Positions 46,030-57,566 of a stretch of 64,000 bases of DNA are shown here, piece by piece. The position numbers and the translations under genes are program-made. Numbering within the stretch: the stretch's first letter is position 1; every line of letters begins with the position of its first letter. Source of the stretch: Halichoerus grypus (Eukaryota; Chordata; Mammalia; Carnivora; Phocidae). The stretch is from NCBI RefSeq assembly GCF_964656455.1, contig NC_135715.1, positions 74,165,414-74,229,413 of the forward strand, in the 5' to 3' direction. Below the pieces are notes generated by a model. The model did no database searches. It had not been told where the DNA came from and was given only the letters and a program-made list of their open reading frames with translations.

Positions 46030-47010
46030 AATACATAAAGATAAGGGCAGAAATCAATGAAATTGAAAACAGAAGACAATAGGGGATTTAATATTCAGAA
46101 TATATCAAAAAACTACAACTCAATCTCAAAACCACAAATAACCCAATTCAAGAATTGGCAAGGGATTTTAATAGGCATTTCTCCAAAGAATATACATAAA
46201 TGGACAATAAGCACATGAAAAGTGGTCAACATTACTAATCTTTAGGGAAATGCAAATTAAGGCCTCATTGAGACACCATTTCACGCCCACTAGAATGGCT
46301 ACTATAAAACAATAATACCAACAGAGAGCAACAAGTGTTCATGAGGACATGGAGAGAGTGGAACCCTTGTGCACTACTGGTGAAAATATAAAATGATGCA
46401 GCCACTGTGGAAAACAGTATGGTGAAACCTCAAAAAATTAAACCGAGGATTACTATATATTCCAACAATCCAACTTTTAGATATTTTCATGAAATAATTG
46501 AGAGTAGGGACTCAACCAGGTATTATATGCAGATGTTTTTAGCAGCATTATTCACAATAGCTGGATACAACTGAAATTTCCATCAATAGATAAATGGTTA
46601 AACAAAATGTGGTATATACATGCAATGGAATATTATTCAGCCCCGAAAATGATTGAAATTCAGAAACATGCTACAACATGGATGGACCTTGGATCTCACA
46701 CTAAATGAAACATGCCAGACACAAAAGGACAAGTAGTATATGATTCCACTTATATGAGGTACCTGGAATAGTCAGACTCATAGAGACAGAAAGCAGCATA
46801 GTGGTTACCTGGGGCTATGGGAGAGGAGAGAATGAGGAGTTACTATATTGTTGATAAGAGGTTTCAGTTTGGGATGACGAAAAAGTTCTGGAGATGGATG
46901 GTGAGGATGGTTGCACAATTATGTGAATGTGCTCAATAACACTTAAAAATGGTTAAAATGGTAAATTTTATCTAAGTACATTTTACCACAATAATAAAAA
47001 ATGCTTTAAC
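46030..47010 (+). mobile_element. Old L1 3' portion (sense), intron 11
   Basis: AAAAGTGGTCAACATTACTAATC, GAGACACCATTTCACGCCC, AATGATGCAGCCACTGTGG and the 3' UTR with GAAAAAGTTCTGGAGATGGATGG and AATAATAAAAAATG. End of ORF2 plus 3' UTR of an old family. Confidence 0.85.
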
Positions 47011-48008
47011 ACTGCCTCTTTCCCTTTTTTACTGAGCTATAATTGACACATATGATTATATTAGTTTCAGGTGTACAACATAATGGTTTGATATTTGTAA
47101 ATATTGCAAAATGACCATCACAATACATCTAGTTAACATCTGTCACCATATATAGTTAGAGTTCTGGTGATGAGAACTTTTGAATTTGCAATACAGTATT
47201 TTTTTTTGAAAATGCAATATAGTATTATTAACTATAATCACCATGCTCAGGATTTATTTTATAACTGGAAGTTTGTACCTTTTGACCCCCTTCGCCCATT
47301 TTGCTCACCCAACACTCCCTGCCTCTGGCAACCACCAATTTGTTCTCTGTAGCTATGAGTTTAGTTATTTTTGTTTTTCAGATCGCACATGTGAGATCAT
47401 GTGGTATTTGTCTTTCTTTGTCCGACTTATTTCAGATAGCATAATGCCCTCAAAGTCTTTTAACGTTATACAAAGGGCAAGATCTTCTTTCTTATGGCTG
47501 AATTGTGTGTGTGTGCACACGTGTGTGCATAATTATGTATCATTATATATACACCACATTTTCTTTATCCATTCATCCATTGACAGACACTCAGGTTGTT
47601 TCATCTTGGCTATTGTAGATAATGCTGCCATGAACATGGGGGTACTTATATTTTTTCAAATTAGTTTTTTCATTTTCTTCAGATAAATACCCAGAAATGG
47701 AATTGCTGGTAGTTCTATTTTTAATTTTTTGAGGAGCTTCCATGCTATTTTCCTTAGTGGTTGCCTCAATTTACTTTCCCACCAACAGTGCACCAAGGGT
47801 TCCCTTTTCTCCACATCCTCACCAACACTTGTTATTTTTTATCTTTTGGTAATCACCATTCTAACAGTTGTGAAAGTGATATCTCATTATGGTTCTGGTT
47901 TGTAGTTCCCTGATGATTAGTGATGCTGAGCATCTTTTCATGTGTCTGGTGGCCATTTGTATGTCTTCTTTGGAAAAATGTCTATTGAGATCCTCTCCTC
48001 ATTTTTTT

Positions 48009-48204
48009 TTTTTTTAAGATTTTATTTATTTATTTGACAGAGAGAGAGAGATAGCAAGAGCAGGAACACAAGCAGGGGGAGAGGGAGAGGGAGAAGCAGG
48101 CTTCTTGCCGAGCAGGGAGCCCGATGTGGGACTCGATCCCAGGACCCTGGGATCATGACCTGAGCTGAAGGCAGACGCTTAATGACTGAGCCACCCAGGT
48201 ACCC
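48009..48204 (-). mobile_element. Can-SINE (antisense) nested in L1
   Basis: Duplication TCTCCTCATTTTTT at 47994-48007 and 48205-48218. Confidence 0.96.
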
Positions 48205-48704
48205 TCTCCTCATTTTTTAAATTGGATTGCTATTTTGCTGTTGCATCATATAAGTTCTTTATATATTCTGGATATTAACCCCCCTCATCAAATATATGAT
48301 TTGCAAACATTTTCTCCCATTCATTGTGTTACCTTTTTATTTTGTTGATGGTTTGCTTTGCTTTACAAAAACTTTTTAATTTGATGTAGTCCCACTTGTT
48401 TATTTTTGCTTTTGTTGTCTTAGTTTTTAGTGTCAAATCCAAAAAATCCTCACCAAGATTGATATCAAAGATCTTACTACCTATGTTTTCTTCTAGAGGT
48501 TTTATGGTTTCAGGTTCTTCTGTTCAAGTCTTTAGTCCATTTTGAGTTAATTTTGTATATGGTGTAAGAAAGTGGTCCAGTTTCATTTTTTTGCACGTAG
48601 TTATCCAGTTTATTGAAGAGACTGTTATTTACTTATTGAATACCATTTTTTGAAGAGACTATCCTTTCCTTAATGTATATTTTTGGCTCCTTTGTTGTAA
48701 ATTA

Positions 48705-48806
<102 letters not shown>

Positions 48807-49239
48807 TCATAATGTAGTTTGAAATTAGGAAGCATAATGCCTCCAGCTTTGTTCTTTTTCAAGATTGCCTTGGTTATTTGGGGTCTTTTGTGGTTCCAGA
48901 CACATTTTAGGATTGTTTGTTCTAAATCTGTGAAAAATGCCATTAGAATCTTGATAGGGGTTACTTTGAATCTGTAGTTTGCTTTGGGTAGTATGGACAT
49001 TTTAACAATGTTAATTCCTCCAGTGCATGAATGTGGAATATCTTTCCATTTGTTTGTGTCTTTTTCACTTTTTTTTTTTTTTTTTTTTATCAATGTATAG
49101 GTCGTTCCCTTCCTTGCTTAAATTTATTCCTAGGTATTTTATTCTTTTGAATGCAATTGTAAATGAAATTGTTAATTTCTCTTTTTCTGGTAATTCATTA
49201 TTAACGTATAGAAATGCAATATTACACTATATGTTAACT

Positions 49240-49515
49240 AACTAGAATTTAAATAAAAATTTTTAAAAAATTAAAATTGAAAAGAGTGAACCATAATGTA
49301 AACTATGGACTTCAGTAATAATGGTAAGGCAGTGTAGGGTTTTTGACCGTGACAGATGTACCACTCTGGGACAGGATGGCAGGAGTGGGATAGGCTATGC
49401 ATGTGTTGGAGCGGAAGATATATGAGAACTCTATACTTTCCACTCAATTTTGCTGTTAAAACTGCTCTAAAAAATAAAGTCTATTTTTAAAAAACCCAAA
49501 AATAAAAAAAAAAAT
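49240..49515 (+). mobile_element. L1 3' UTR fragment (sense) nested in antisense L1
   Basis: GTGACAGATGTACCACTCTGG ... GAGAACTCTATACTTTCCACTCAATTTTGCTG ... CTGCTCTAAAAAATAAAGTC and an A-rich tail. A typical L1 3' end. Confidence 0.8.
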
Positions 49516-50165
49516 TGAGAAGAAAACAAAATGCAATAGATATTTGTATGTTGACTTTATATCCTGTAACTTTACTGAATCCATTGATTCTAACAGCTTT
49601 TTGGTGCAGTCTTTAGGGTTTTCTATATATGAAATGTCATCTGCAAATAGTGACAGTTTTATGTCTTCCTTTTTAATTTGGATGCCTTTCATTTTTCTTG
49701 CCTAATTGTTCTGGCCAGGATTTCCAATGCTATGTTGAATAAAGTGGTGAGAGGAAGCACCCCTTCTTGTTTCTGATCTTAGAGGAGAAGTTTTCAGCTT
49801 TTCACCATTGACTGTTGGTGTTACCAGCAGGCTTGTCACATTGACTTTATTATGGTAAGGTTTCTTCCTTTAACCCCACTTCATTGAGAGTTTTTATCAT
49901 AAATGGATATTGAATTTTGTAAAATGCTTTTTCAGCCTCTATTGAGATGGTCATATGGTTTTTGTCCTTTATTTTGTTAATGTGGTAAATCACATTGATT
50001 TAACTATTCTTATATCCCTAGAATAAATTCCACTTGATTATGTTATGTGATCCTTTCAATGTACTGTTGAATTCGATTTGCTAATATGTTGTTGAGTATT
50101 TTTGCATCTATGTTCATCAGGGATATTGGCCTGTAATTTTTTTTCTCGTGGTATCTTTGGTTTTG

Positions 50166-50222
50166 GGGTGAGTGTGTATGTGTGTGTGTGTATGTGTGTG
50201 TGTGTGTGTGTGTATCTATATA
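50166..50222. repeat. (TG)n microsatellite, intron 11
   Basis: TGTGTATGTGTGTGTGTGTATG and a following pure TG run, ending TATCTATATATC. Confidence 0.95.
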
Positions 50223-50545
50223 TCTACTTAATGTTTTCTAGAGACTTTTGATGAGATTTCTTGTGGCAAAAAAATGAACTTGGACTTCTGATTTTCTTAG
50301 GTTTGATGGTTTGAAATTTACTTTGCTTATTAACATAGAAATTTCCCTGCAGTGTAAAACAAAGAAAAGAGAATCTCTGAAACAAGTATAAATATTAAAG
50401 GTAGAATTTTTATAGACTGAACTTCTTGTTTCCTAAAAGTTCAAAGATTTTGAGGATTTGAAGAGAAAGAACTTGATTTTGTCTTTGTTCTCTAAATATA
50501 GTTTATATTTATGTTGTTTATCATGTTTGTTTTTTCTTTGTTTAG

Positions 50546-50634
50546 GTAAAATACTTATTTTCTGATAAAACAGGAACCCTCACTTGCAATATTATGACAT
50601 TTAAGAAGTGTACCATTGCAGGTATAATTTATGG
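50546..50634 (+). CDS. P4-ATPase exon 12 (phosphorylation site DKTGT)
   Basis: 89 nt, acceptor TTGTTTAG, donor TATGG|GTAAGT. It encodes [20 protein letters not shown] then KCTIAGIIY and a split Gly. DKTGTLT holds the catalytic aspartate that is phosphorylated in each transport cycle. ATP8A2 differs at only a handful of the thirty residues. Catalysis should be possible from this exon. Confidence 0.97.
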
Positions 50635-50749
50635 GTAAGTGTTCTTATTGCCATACTCTGTTGAAAATTCTCATTTTTGTCTTAAATTAATTAGCCTTTA
50701 TTTACTTCAAAACTTATATGAATTTCTAATAACATAGCTATATCTGAAT

Positions 50750-51163
50750 GAAATGGCTGGGTGATAGACATTGGGGAGGGTATGTGCTATGGTGAGCGCT
50801 GTGAATTGTGTAAGACTGTTGAATCACAGACCTGTACCTCTGAAACAAATAATACATTATATGTTTAAAAAAAAAAAAAGAAGAAGAAGAAGATAGCAGG
50901 AAGGGAAAAATGAAGGGGGGGAAATCAGAGGGGGAGACGAACCATGAGAGACTACGGACTCTGAGAAACAAACTGAGGGTTCTAGAGGGGAGGGGGGTGG
51001 GGGGATGGGTTAGCCTGGTGATGGGTATTAAAGAGGGCACGTTCTGCATGGAGCACTGGGTGTTATACACAAACAATGAATCATGGAATCCTACATCAAA
51101 AACTAATGATGTAATGTATGGTGATTAACATAACATAATTAAAAAAATAAATAAAACTTAATA
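50750..51163 (+). mobile_element. Carnivore L1 3' UTR (sense), intron 12
   Basis: Contains both blocks of the carnivore L1 3' end: GGAGGGTATGTGCTATGGTGAGC...TTGAATCACAGACCTG, an AAG-rich patch, then CTGAGAAACAAACTGAGGG... CATGGAGCACTGGGTGTTAT... AACTAATGATGTAATGTATG. It lies between exons 12 and 13, about 115 bases after exon 12. Confidence 0.92.
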
Positions 51164-51295
51164 TAACCTAAATGAAAATTTGCAGTTGTTAAAAAAATAA
51201 GGTTTATATTTGCTTTTATATGTGCTTAGAATTCCTAAAGCATTTTATACCTATAGTCTTAAAACCATTATATTTCCTCCCTCATTTTCCCTCAG

Positions 51296-51337
51296 AAATC
51301 AGTCAGACAGGAGTGATACCGATTTAGAAAAATTAAG
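51296..51337 (+). CDS. P4-ATPase exon 13 (small 42-nt exon, variable linker)
   Basis: 42 nt, acceptor TTTCCCTCAG, donor TTAAG|GTAACT. It completes the Gly from exon 12 and encodes NQSDRSDTDLEKL and a split Ser. This is the most variable stretch of ATP8A proteins, between the P-domain strand and the N domain, so identity rests on frame, splice sites and spacing. Its length is a multiple of three, and joining exon 12 directly to exon 14 also keeps the frame. Confidence 0.75.
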
Positions 51338-51682
51338 GTAACTAGACAATATTCTTTTCTACTTTGCCCATGTTCCTCCCTTCCCACCCCCTCCCATGGA
51401 CTTTTTATCAGTACTGGAGTTCTGATATATGATAACATAACTGTCCCTTGTCAAGCCCTACAAGGCAGTTCCCAGAAATCTCCCCTGGACAGATCTTTCC
51501 CATGTGATATTCAAAGAACCCAGAATCCAGGCTTTGATTTGTTGCTTTTATAGTTACTCTGTCTTAGATTCTGTATAACTATATGGGATTCCACACAAAT
51601 TTAGGCATTTTCTAATGCCATTTTGCAACTTGAGGACTGATAGGATTATAATTCGACAGAGCTTTAGATATTTACTATATAG

Positions 51683-51991
51683 TTTACCCTTGAACAACAC
51701 AGAGGCTAGGGGTGCTGACCACCCCCCATGCAGCTGAAAATCCGTGTATAGCTTTTACCTCCCCAATTAACTACTAAGAGCCTACTGTTGGACCAGAAAC
51801 CTTACAGATAATATAAACAGTTGATTAACACACATTTGGTATATGTATTATATAGGGTGCTATAACAATAAAGCTAGAGAAAAGAAAATGATACTAAGAA
51901 AATTACAAGGAAGACAAAATATATTGACTGTATGAGAAAAATCTGTGTGTAAGTGGATTTGCACAGTTGATACCCATGTTACTCAAGGGTG
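51683..51991 (+). mobile_element. TcMar-Tigger-like MITE, intron 13
   Basis: TTTACCCTTGAACAACACAG at the left and GTTACTCAAGGGT at the right are inverted repeats of about 13 bases. The left end matches the 'GACCCTTGAACAACACGGG' end of a Tigger-type element as I recall it. Confidence 0.6.
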
Positions 51992-52114
51992 GTGGTAGCT
52001 CTACAGACTTGATACTATAACTTACTGAAAACGTGTTCACTTGAGGTCCATTTGATTGCTGACTGGCCCCATCAGGAATTTTAATTACAACAAATCTTCT
52101 CTGTTCTTCCTCAG

Positions 52115-52190
52115 TCTGTCACCCTCTGTCATCACAGAGTCCTGCGACTTTAATGACCCAAAATTACTGCAGAACTTTGAAAATGGCCAC
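52115..52190 (+). CDS. P4-ATPase exon 14 (N-domain entry)
   Basis: 76 nt, acceptor CTTCCTCAG, donor CAC|GTAAGT. It encodes LSPSVITESCDFNDPKLLQN then FENGH. CDF.DP.LL.N.E..H is the conserved ATP8A pattern that opens the nucleotide-binding domain. Confidence 0.92.
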
Positions 52191-52559
52191 GTAAGTCTGC
52201 TATTTTCACTCAAAGCCAACAGGGGTAATGCTACCTAACTTTAAAATATATATATGGTTTATTAAAAGGTATAATTTTCTCAGCCAGGAAAGTCTTGAAT
52301 TTTTTTTTGATGTTAATAAACAGTGGACTTCATACTGATATTAGGAAGGTTGTGCTAAACTTGTTGGTGTCAATGAATCCAAACATTAAGAAAGAATATT
52401 TTACTATGTAGCAATCTATGTAAGAAAATCTCTAAATGCTTCTAAGCTATTTGGTTCTATTGTATGTTACCAATATCTTCATTTACCAGTTTTAAGATAC
52501 TGATCTACTTGATTTGAAATCTTGATCTTCTCAAAAATAAAAGTGATCTTTTAAAACAT

Positions 52560-53060
52560 AAAGCTGTACATGCCCTTCCTTTGCTTAAAAACCTTCAGCG
52601 AACTAGCACCCCCTCTTAAGATAAAATCCTAATTCATTACTGTGACTTTCTCTCCATCCTCATTCTGTGTCACTGTTCCCCTTGTTCAAGATGCTGGAGT
52701 CACACTTGTCTTGACGTTCACAAACCTATGAATCTGTTTCCTGACTCAGGGCCTTTGAAAGTGCTATTCCCTTTGCCTAGTATGTACCACAGTCACATGT
52801 CAGTGAACACAGCTAACTAACCTTTCCATTTAGGTCTTAATTTAAATATCATCTCCTCGATGTATCCCCCCACCCCTGATCACCTCCCTAAAATAGGCCC
52901 CTCTATTCTCTGTAACAACCCCTATTTTTTCCTCCAGCTTTGAGAAAACCTCTTTCCCCAGTGAGACTAGAAGCTCCAGGAGAGCAGGGTCACCTTCACT
53001 GAGGTCTCCCCAGTCCTGCACTGTCTCCACCTCGGTGGCCACTCTACCAACACATTTTGA
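52560..53060 (+). mobile_element. L2 3' end, intron 14
   Basis: CCTTCCTTTGCTTAAAAACC TTCAGCGAAC ... TCCCCTTGTTCAAGATGCTG ... CTTTGCCTAGTATGTACC ... TTTAGGTCTTAATTTAAATATC ATCTCCTC ... CTAGAAGCTCCAGGAGAGCAGGG. This is well-preserved L2. Confidence 0.85.
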
Positions 53061-53200
53061 ATGCGTGATATGGTTTTTAGTCAGTGCCTGGCTCTGTGTA
53101 CCTGAAGTGAAACCACAGTTGATACAAATTGCAGACTACATATTAAGTCTTATGTCACTGGTCTTGGAAGAGACTCATTAGCTCTGTGCCTTTTTTATAG

Positions 53201-53306
53201 CCCACGAAAGATTATATAAAGGAATTTCTTACCCTGTTATGTGTGTGCCACACTGTTGTTCCTGAGAGAGATGGAAAGGATATAATCTACGAGGCTTCCT
53301 CCCCAG
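53201..53306 (+). CDS. P4-ATPase exon 15 (N domain)
   Basis: 106 nt, acceptor TTTTTATAG, donor CCCAG|GTAGGT. It encodes [20 protein letters not shown] then [15 protein letters not shown] and a split Asp. [13 protein letters not shown] and Y.ASSPDEAALV (continued in exon 16) are strongly conserved in ATP8A enzymes. Confidence 0.95.
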
Positions 53307-53856
53307 GTAGGTGCTGTGTGCCCCTAGAGCTCCTGGTAGGTGATGAGCCCTGAGAAGAGGCGAGATACTCCCGCTGATCCCTGGATTGCTCCTGTGTTGC
53401 TCCTTGCCTGGACTTCTCATGGGTATTCATGGTACTGGGTATTTACTGGGGCTCCTCCCTACACCCCCAAAGACTGCCATAAGGAGGCTGGTCGGGAGGG
53501 TCCTCTGGGCTGGGTTCAATAGAACATTTACTTATAACCAGTGACAAGGCAGGAGTAAGGTTAAGGCACCACACCATTGTTGTGGAGATTCTATTAATGG
53601 CTTTAGAACAAAACCATAATGAGTACTAAGAAAGAACTATATCTTAACCCCACTGAAAAAGGCCTATTTAACCAAATTTCCTCTTTTATGAATGCCTTCT
53701 GGTACCTAGGTAAGTGCATTTGGATCCAAAAAAAAAAAGCCAGGTTTAAAAAAAAATTCATGGTGTTTTAGTACTGGAGAATGGAAATCTGTTTTAATTA
53801 AATTCGGTATTAACGTATTTGCTCCATCTCCATTAATACAGACTTTTTATTGACAG
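53307..53856 (+). other. Intron 15, no element
   Basis: 0.55 kb, GC-richer near 53330-53520 than the neighbours. Nothing recognised. Confidence 0.55.
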
Positions 53857-53939
53857 ATGAAGCAGCGTTAGTGAAAGGAGTGAAGAAGCTTGGCTTTGTT
53901 TTTACTACAAGAACACCAACATCTGTCACTGTAGAAGCT
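53857..53939 (+). CDS. P4-ATPase exon 16 (N domain, PDEAALV)
   Basis: 83 nt, acceptor ATTGACAG, donor GCT|GTGAGT. It completes Asp and encodes EAALVKGVKKLGFVFTTRTP then TSVTVEA. DEAALV.GA.KLGFVF..RTP surrounds the adenine-binding region. It is close to ATP8A2 here (KGAKKLGFVFTARTP). Confidence 0.95.
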
Positions 53940-54029
53940 GTGAGTAACGTCTTACATGCTTTCTCACGGTTTACACTCCCCTTCCAGAGAGACACAAGTA
54001 GAGTAGTTGAGCGGAGAAGCTCTGGAATC

Positions 54030-54235
54030 TCAGTGCCTGGGATTCCCACCTGGACCCACACTTTCCCAGCCATATTCTCAGGCATGTTCCTTAACGTCTG
54101 TGTTTGCCCCAATCGTCTTATGCATGTCATAGGGTTTTTGGTGAGGATTAAATGAGTTAATATATGTAAAGTAATTGAAATTAGTGCTTGGAGCAGAGAG
54201 AGTGGTCAATAAAAGTGAGCTATTTAAAAAAGAAT
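54030..54235 (+). repeat. MIR fragment, intron 16
   Basis: GGGTTTTTGGTGAGGATTAAATGAG TTAATATATGTAAAG ... TTAGTGCTTGGAGCAGAG matches the MIR 3' portion. Confidence 0.75.
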
Positions 54236-54239
54236 CATC

Positions 54240-55127
54240 AGATCTTCAAGAAATATATTTTTTAATGAAAAATTAAAAATTTTCAAACTTTTTTGGTGAG
54301 TTCTCTTATTGTGTTGATTTGTTCATTATATGTAATATATATTATGTATATATTTTTCTTGTTTTGTCTTGATGACCACTTACCACAAGCCTTTGATATT
54401 ATGGGGAAGAATTGAAGCAATGTGAACATGGTGCCCAATACACTCATTTTTTTTCCCCAGTAATAATGCAGTAGTTAGGGATGTCTACTAGACATTCAGT
54501 CCTTAGCAGAATGGACTGACTGATTCATCTTTGTATCTGTGGTATGTGCCACATGGACAACTCTCAAATTATTTGAAATTCTGCATTGCCTTATTGGTGA
54601 ATTGATCATGGCTACAGGAAATCAAGAGGCTGTAACTGGAAAAATTTAGAAAAGAATGCAGGTTTTATTGATATAGAATTTTATAGCATGCCATGTCTTT
54701 CCCCGGTTACCTCTTCAAATTATCTAAGGATTAAGGATTTTGTTTGATCTGTGCAATTTTATGAAAAGACTTGTTTTTCCATTTCTGCTGTTGATTGTCT
54801 CACTTACTCCATATAACCTTGCAACATGAGAGTATCCATAAAATGTTTCTAGTAGTGCTGATTTTATATTTAAAGAGGTGTTTTAGTCTTAAATCTGCCC
54901 TATGAGAAGCATTTTTGCCAATAGTCCCCAGTTTGCAAACAATGTTCTTGCCAGAAGAGGGCACCATTATTTCATCAGGTTTGCAAGGAAATGTGTTATT
55001 TTGAAAAAGATGTGTAGTTGTAGGGTAGGTAAAACTTTTTTCTGATTGGGAGAATGAGCTCTTTTGCAGGATGAGTACTTTTTTTTCCCCCCCTCGGATA
55101 AGAAGATGTTGTCTTATCTTCCTGTAG
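54240..55127 (+). other. Intron 16 remainder, no element
   Basis: Plain AT-rich intron up to exon 17. A CCCC/TTTT patch at 55079-55095 precedes the exon's tract. Confidence 0.5.
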
Positions 55128-55177
55128 ATGGGAGAAAACTTCACATTTGAAGTTCTTAATGTCCTGGAGTTTTCTAG
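55128..55177 (+). CDS. P4-ATPase exon 17 (N domain, short)
   Basis: 50 nt, acceptor TTCCTGTAG, donor TCTAG|GTAAGA. It encodes MGENFTFEVLNVLEFS and a split Ser. LNVLEFSS.RKRMSV (completed by exon 18) is a P4-ATPase N-domain signature. An antisense open frame of 159 codons covers this exon but has no family similarity. Confidence 0.93.
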
Positions 55178-55840
55178 GTAAGATACCTTTTTATTCTGTT
55201 CATGTATCCCCCGGAGCTCCTTCTGTGACTCTTCAGTTGAGATTTGGTAATGCAAATCAAAACTTTGATATAGAATCACAAAATTCTAGTTAGCTTCCAT
55301 CCACTTTTTAATCTGAGCCTGGTGCTCACTTCTTTGGGCATCATTAGGCCAAATCCCTTTTTGTAGCTGAGAGGAGGTCCCGCACCTCTCCTTTCTAGCA
55401 CTTGTCAGAGTCAGACTTGAGGTTTACATCTGGGTTACTACTTACTGACTGTGTTGCCAACTCGACTCTCAGTTCCAGGAGGGCGGGAGTCACCTTCTGT
55501 GGAAGTAAGTGCTCAATCAATATTTGATGAATGGATGAATATTGGATATTATTTTTTCCAAGACTATTTCTTTAAAACTATTTCTTTAAAAAGAGATAGT
55601 GAATTGATTCCTTTTTGTCTCCCCCAAAGGAAACAATGTGCATCCAAATTCTTCTCTCCCATAGACTTCAGAGGGCCTCCTGGTCCAGCCACTGTGGCCT
55701 GATCCCCAAAGCCTAGTGGGGGAATATTGGTGATGATTTTATTTTCATTGCCCTGTTTTGAAGACTCACAAAGTCTCATCTCTTAGACCATCTGAGCATT
55801 TCTAATGTGGAATCTGAAAAGTTAGAAAAGGAAATGCTAG

Positions 55841-56029
55841 GGCGCCTGGGTGGCTCAGATGGTTAAGCGTCTGCCTTCAGCTCAGGTCATGATCCCAGGG
55901 TCCTGGGATCGAGTCCCGCATCAGGCTCCCTGCTAGGTGGGGAGCCTGCTTCTCCCTCTGCCTCTCTCTCTCTCTCTCTCTCTCTCTGACTCTCATGAAT
56001 AAATAAATAAAACATTAAAAAAAAAAAAA
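55841..56029 (+). mobile_element. Can-SINE (sense), intron 17
   Basis: Exact 17-base duplication AGAAAAGGAAATGCTAG at 55824-55840 and 56030-56046. Tail carries (CT)12 and AATAAATAAATAAAAC. Confidence 0.97.
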
Positions 56030-56046
56030 AGAAAAGGAAATGCTAG

Positions 56047-57190
56047 AAATTTAGAAAAGGAATAATTCATTCTTTTCAAAGCCAGATGATTTTTTAAATC
56101 ATATTTTTTTAATGCCTTATTGGCCAATGACACATTAAAAAAAAAAAAAAAAGCTTTGAACCTCAGTAAAGTTGTTGTCAGCTTCTCTTTTCTGTAGGAA
56201 AGCTTTTTTTAAAAACTTTTTTTTATAAGAAAATGTATCTTAATGTTCATTCTAGCTTTCCCTACTACTGGAACACTCATTTCCTGTCCTTAAAATATGA
56301 GCTCTTAGCTAGGTGACACTTAAATAACTCAATTGCCTTTAGTAGTGTTCTAACAGCTAAGTAGGTAAAGCAATTGCTAGTCTCTGTCCCTTTTGACAAG
56401 TACTTTCTAGCTCAAGTGCTCGGGTGTAGGATTACTCACTGGGACCCTCCTTGGATCGTACAACGTAGGGTTGTGGGATATGACGATTATCTGAGAAGGT
56501 GCTGAGTGACAGTTTGATTTGGGTCTCTTAAAAAGTGGTTATAGGCCATGGAGAGCCATCCAAGGGTTATGGTCGGGGAATGGCAAGATGTGGAAGAAAG
56601 AAAAAAAAAAAAGAAACCAAACCTATTTTGTCCAGTTTACTTTGGCAATGTGTGGGATAAGGCAGAGAGGGGAGCTCTTCAAGCCTATTTGGGCTGCTAA
56701 ATCAGGAATAAAAGCAAGGAGTTTAAGTTCTATCTACCATCATAAAAAACAAGAGCAAAACTAAAAAATCCAGAGGGCGTTGAGACAGAACTATGCATAA
56801 AAATAACTATACGTAAAAATAACAAACCAGCAGTTTAACATCTCTGTGCAGCAGAATGGGACAGGAAGATCTAATTCATAGAGATGTTCTGAGGACTGAA
56901 AAATACACGACCAGGGCTGCTTTCCTCTTTCCTCATCGGTTCTTAAGAGATTACATTATATATGCGACATGTATATATAATTTATGTCTTATATGTGTAA
57001 TACATGATAAATGTATGTTATGTATGTATTATATAATATATGAATATAGTAATATTAATGTAAAACATATCAATATATAATATATGTGATATAATATATA
57101 AGTAATGTATATTATATATATATTTATTCCAGTAAATTTCCATGGGAGAAAAGGAGAGTAACTGAGAAATAGTAGTAGTAGAAGGTGAAC
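56047..57190 (+). other. Intron 17, unassigned
   Basis: A short piece at 56515-56580 (TAGGCCATGGAGAGCCATCC) belongs to the ancient repeat type also seen at 8285. A TATATA-rich microsatellite region occupies 56955-57125. Nothing else recognised. Confidence 0.45.
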
Positions 57191-57215
57191 ATTTGTATTA
57201 GAATCTCAGTTTAAG

Positions 57216-57349
57216 GGGCACCTGGGTGGCTCAGTCGGTTAAGCGTCTGCCTTCAGCTCAGGTCATGATCCTGGGGTCCTGGGATCGAGCCCCGCATCGG
57301 GGGCTCCCCCTGCTTGTGTTCTCTCTCTGTCAAATAAATAAATAAAATC
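57216..57349 (+). mobile_element. Can-SINE (sense), internally shortened
   Basis: The head is intact (GGGCACCTGGGTGGCTCAG) but the middle jumps from GCATCGGGGGCTCC to CCCTGCTTGTG. The outer duplication is AGAATCTCAGTTTAAG at 57200-57215 and AGAATCTCATTTTAAG at 57585-57600, enclosing this and the next SINE. Confidence 0.95.
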
Positions 57350-57566
57350 TTTTTTTATTTTATTTTATTTTTTTTAAAGATTTTATTTATTTATTTGACA
57401 GAGAGACAGAGACAGCGAAAGAGGGAACACAAGCAGGGGGAGTGGGAGAGGGAGAAGCAGGCTTCCCACTGAGTAGGGAGCCCGATGCGGGGCTCGATCC
57501 CAGGACCCTGGGATCATGACCTTTGCCGAAGGCAGACGCTTAATGACTGAACCACCCAGGCGCCTC
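57350..57566 (-). mobile_element. Can-SINE (antisense) nested in the tail of the preceding SINE
   Basis: TTTTATTTTATTTTATTTTT TTTAAAG ... GCCACC-CAGGCGCCT. It lies inside the outer duplication of the preceding SINE, so it inserted into that element's A/T-rich tail in opposite orientation. Confidence 0.95.

Noticed and set aside
54800..55279. Minus-strand open frame of 159 codons overlapping exon 17
   Set aside because: Low-information composition, no recognisable domain, antisense to a coding exon and introns. A chance frame.
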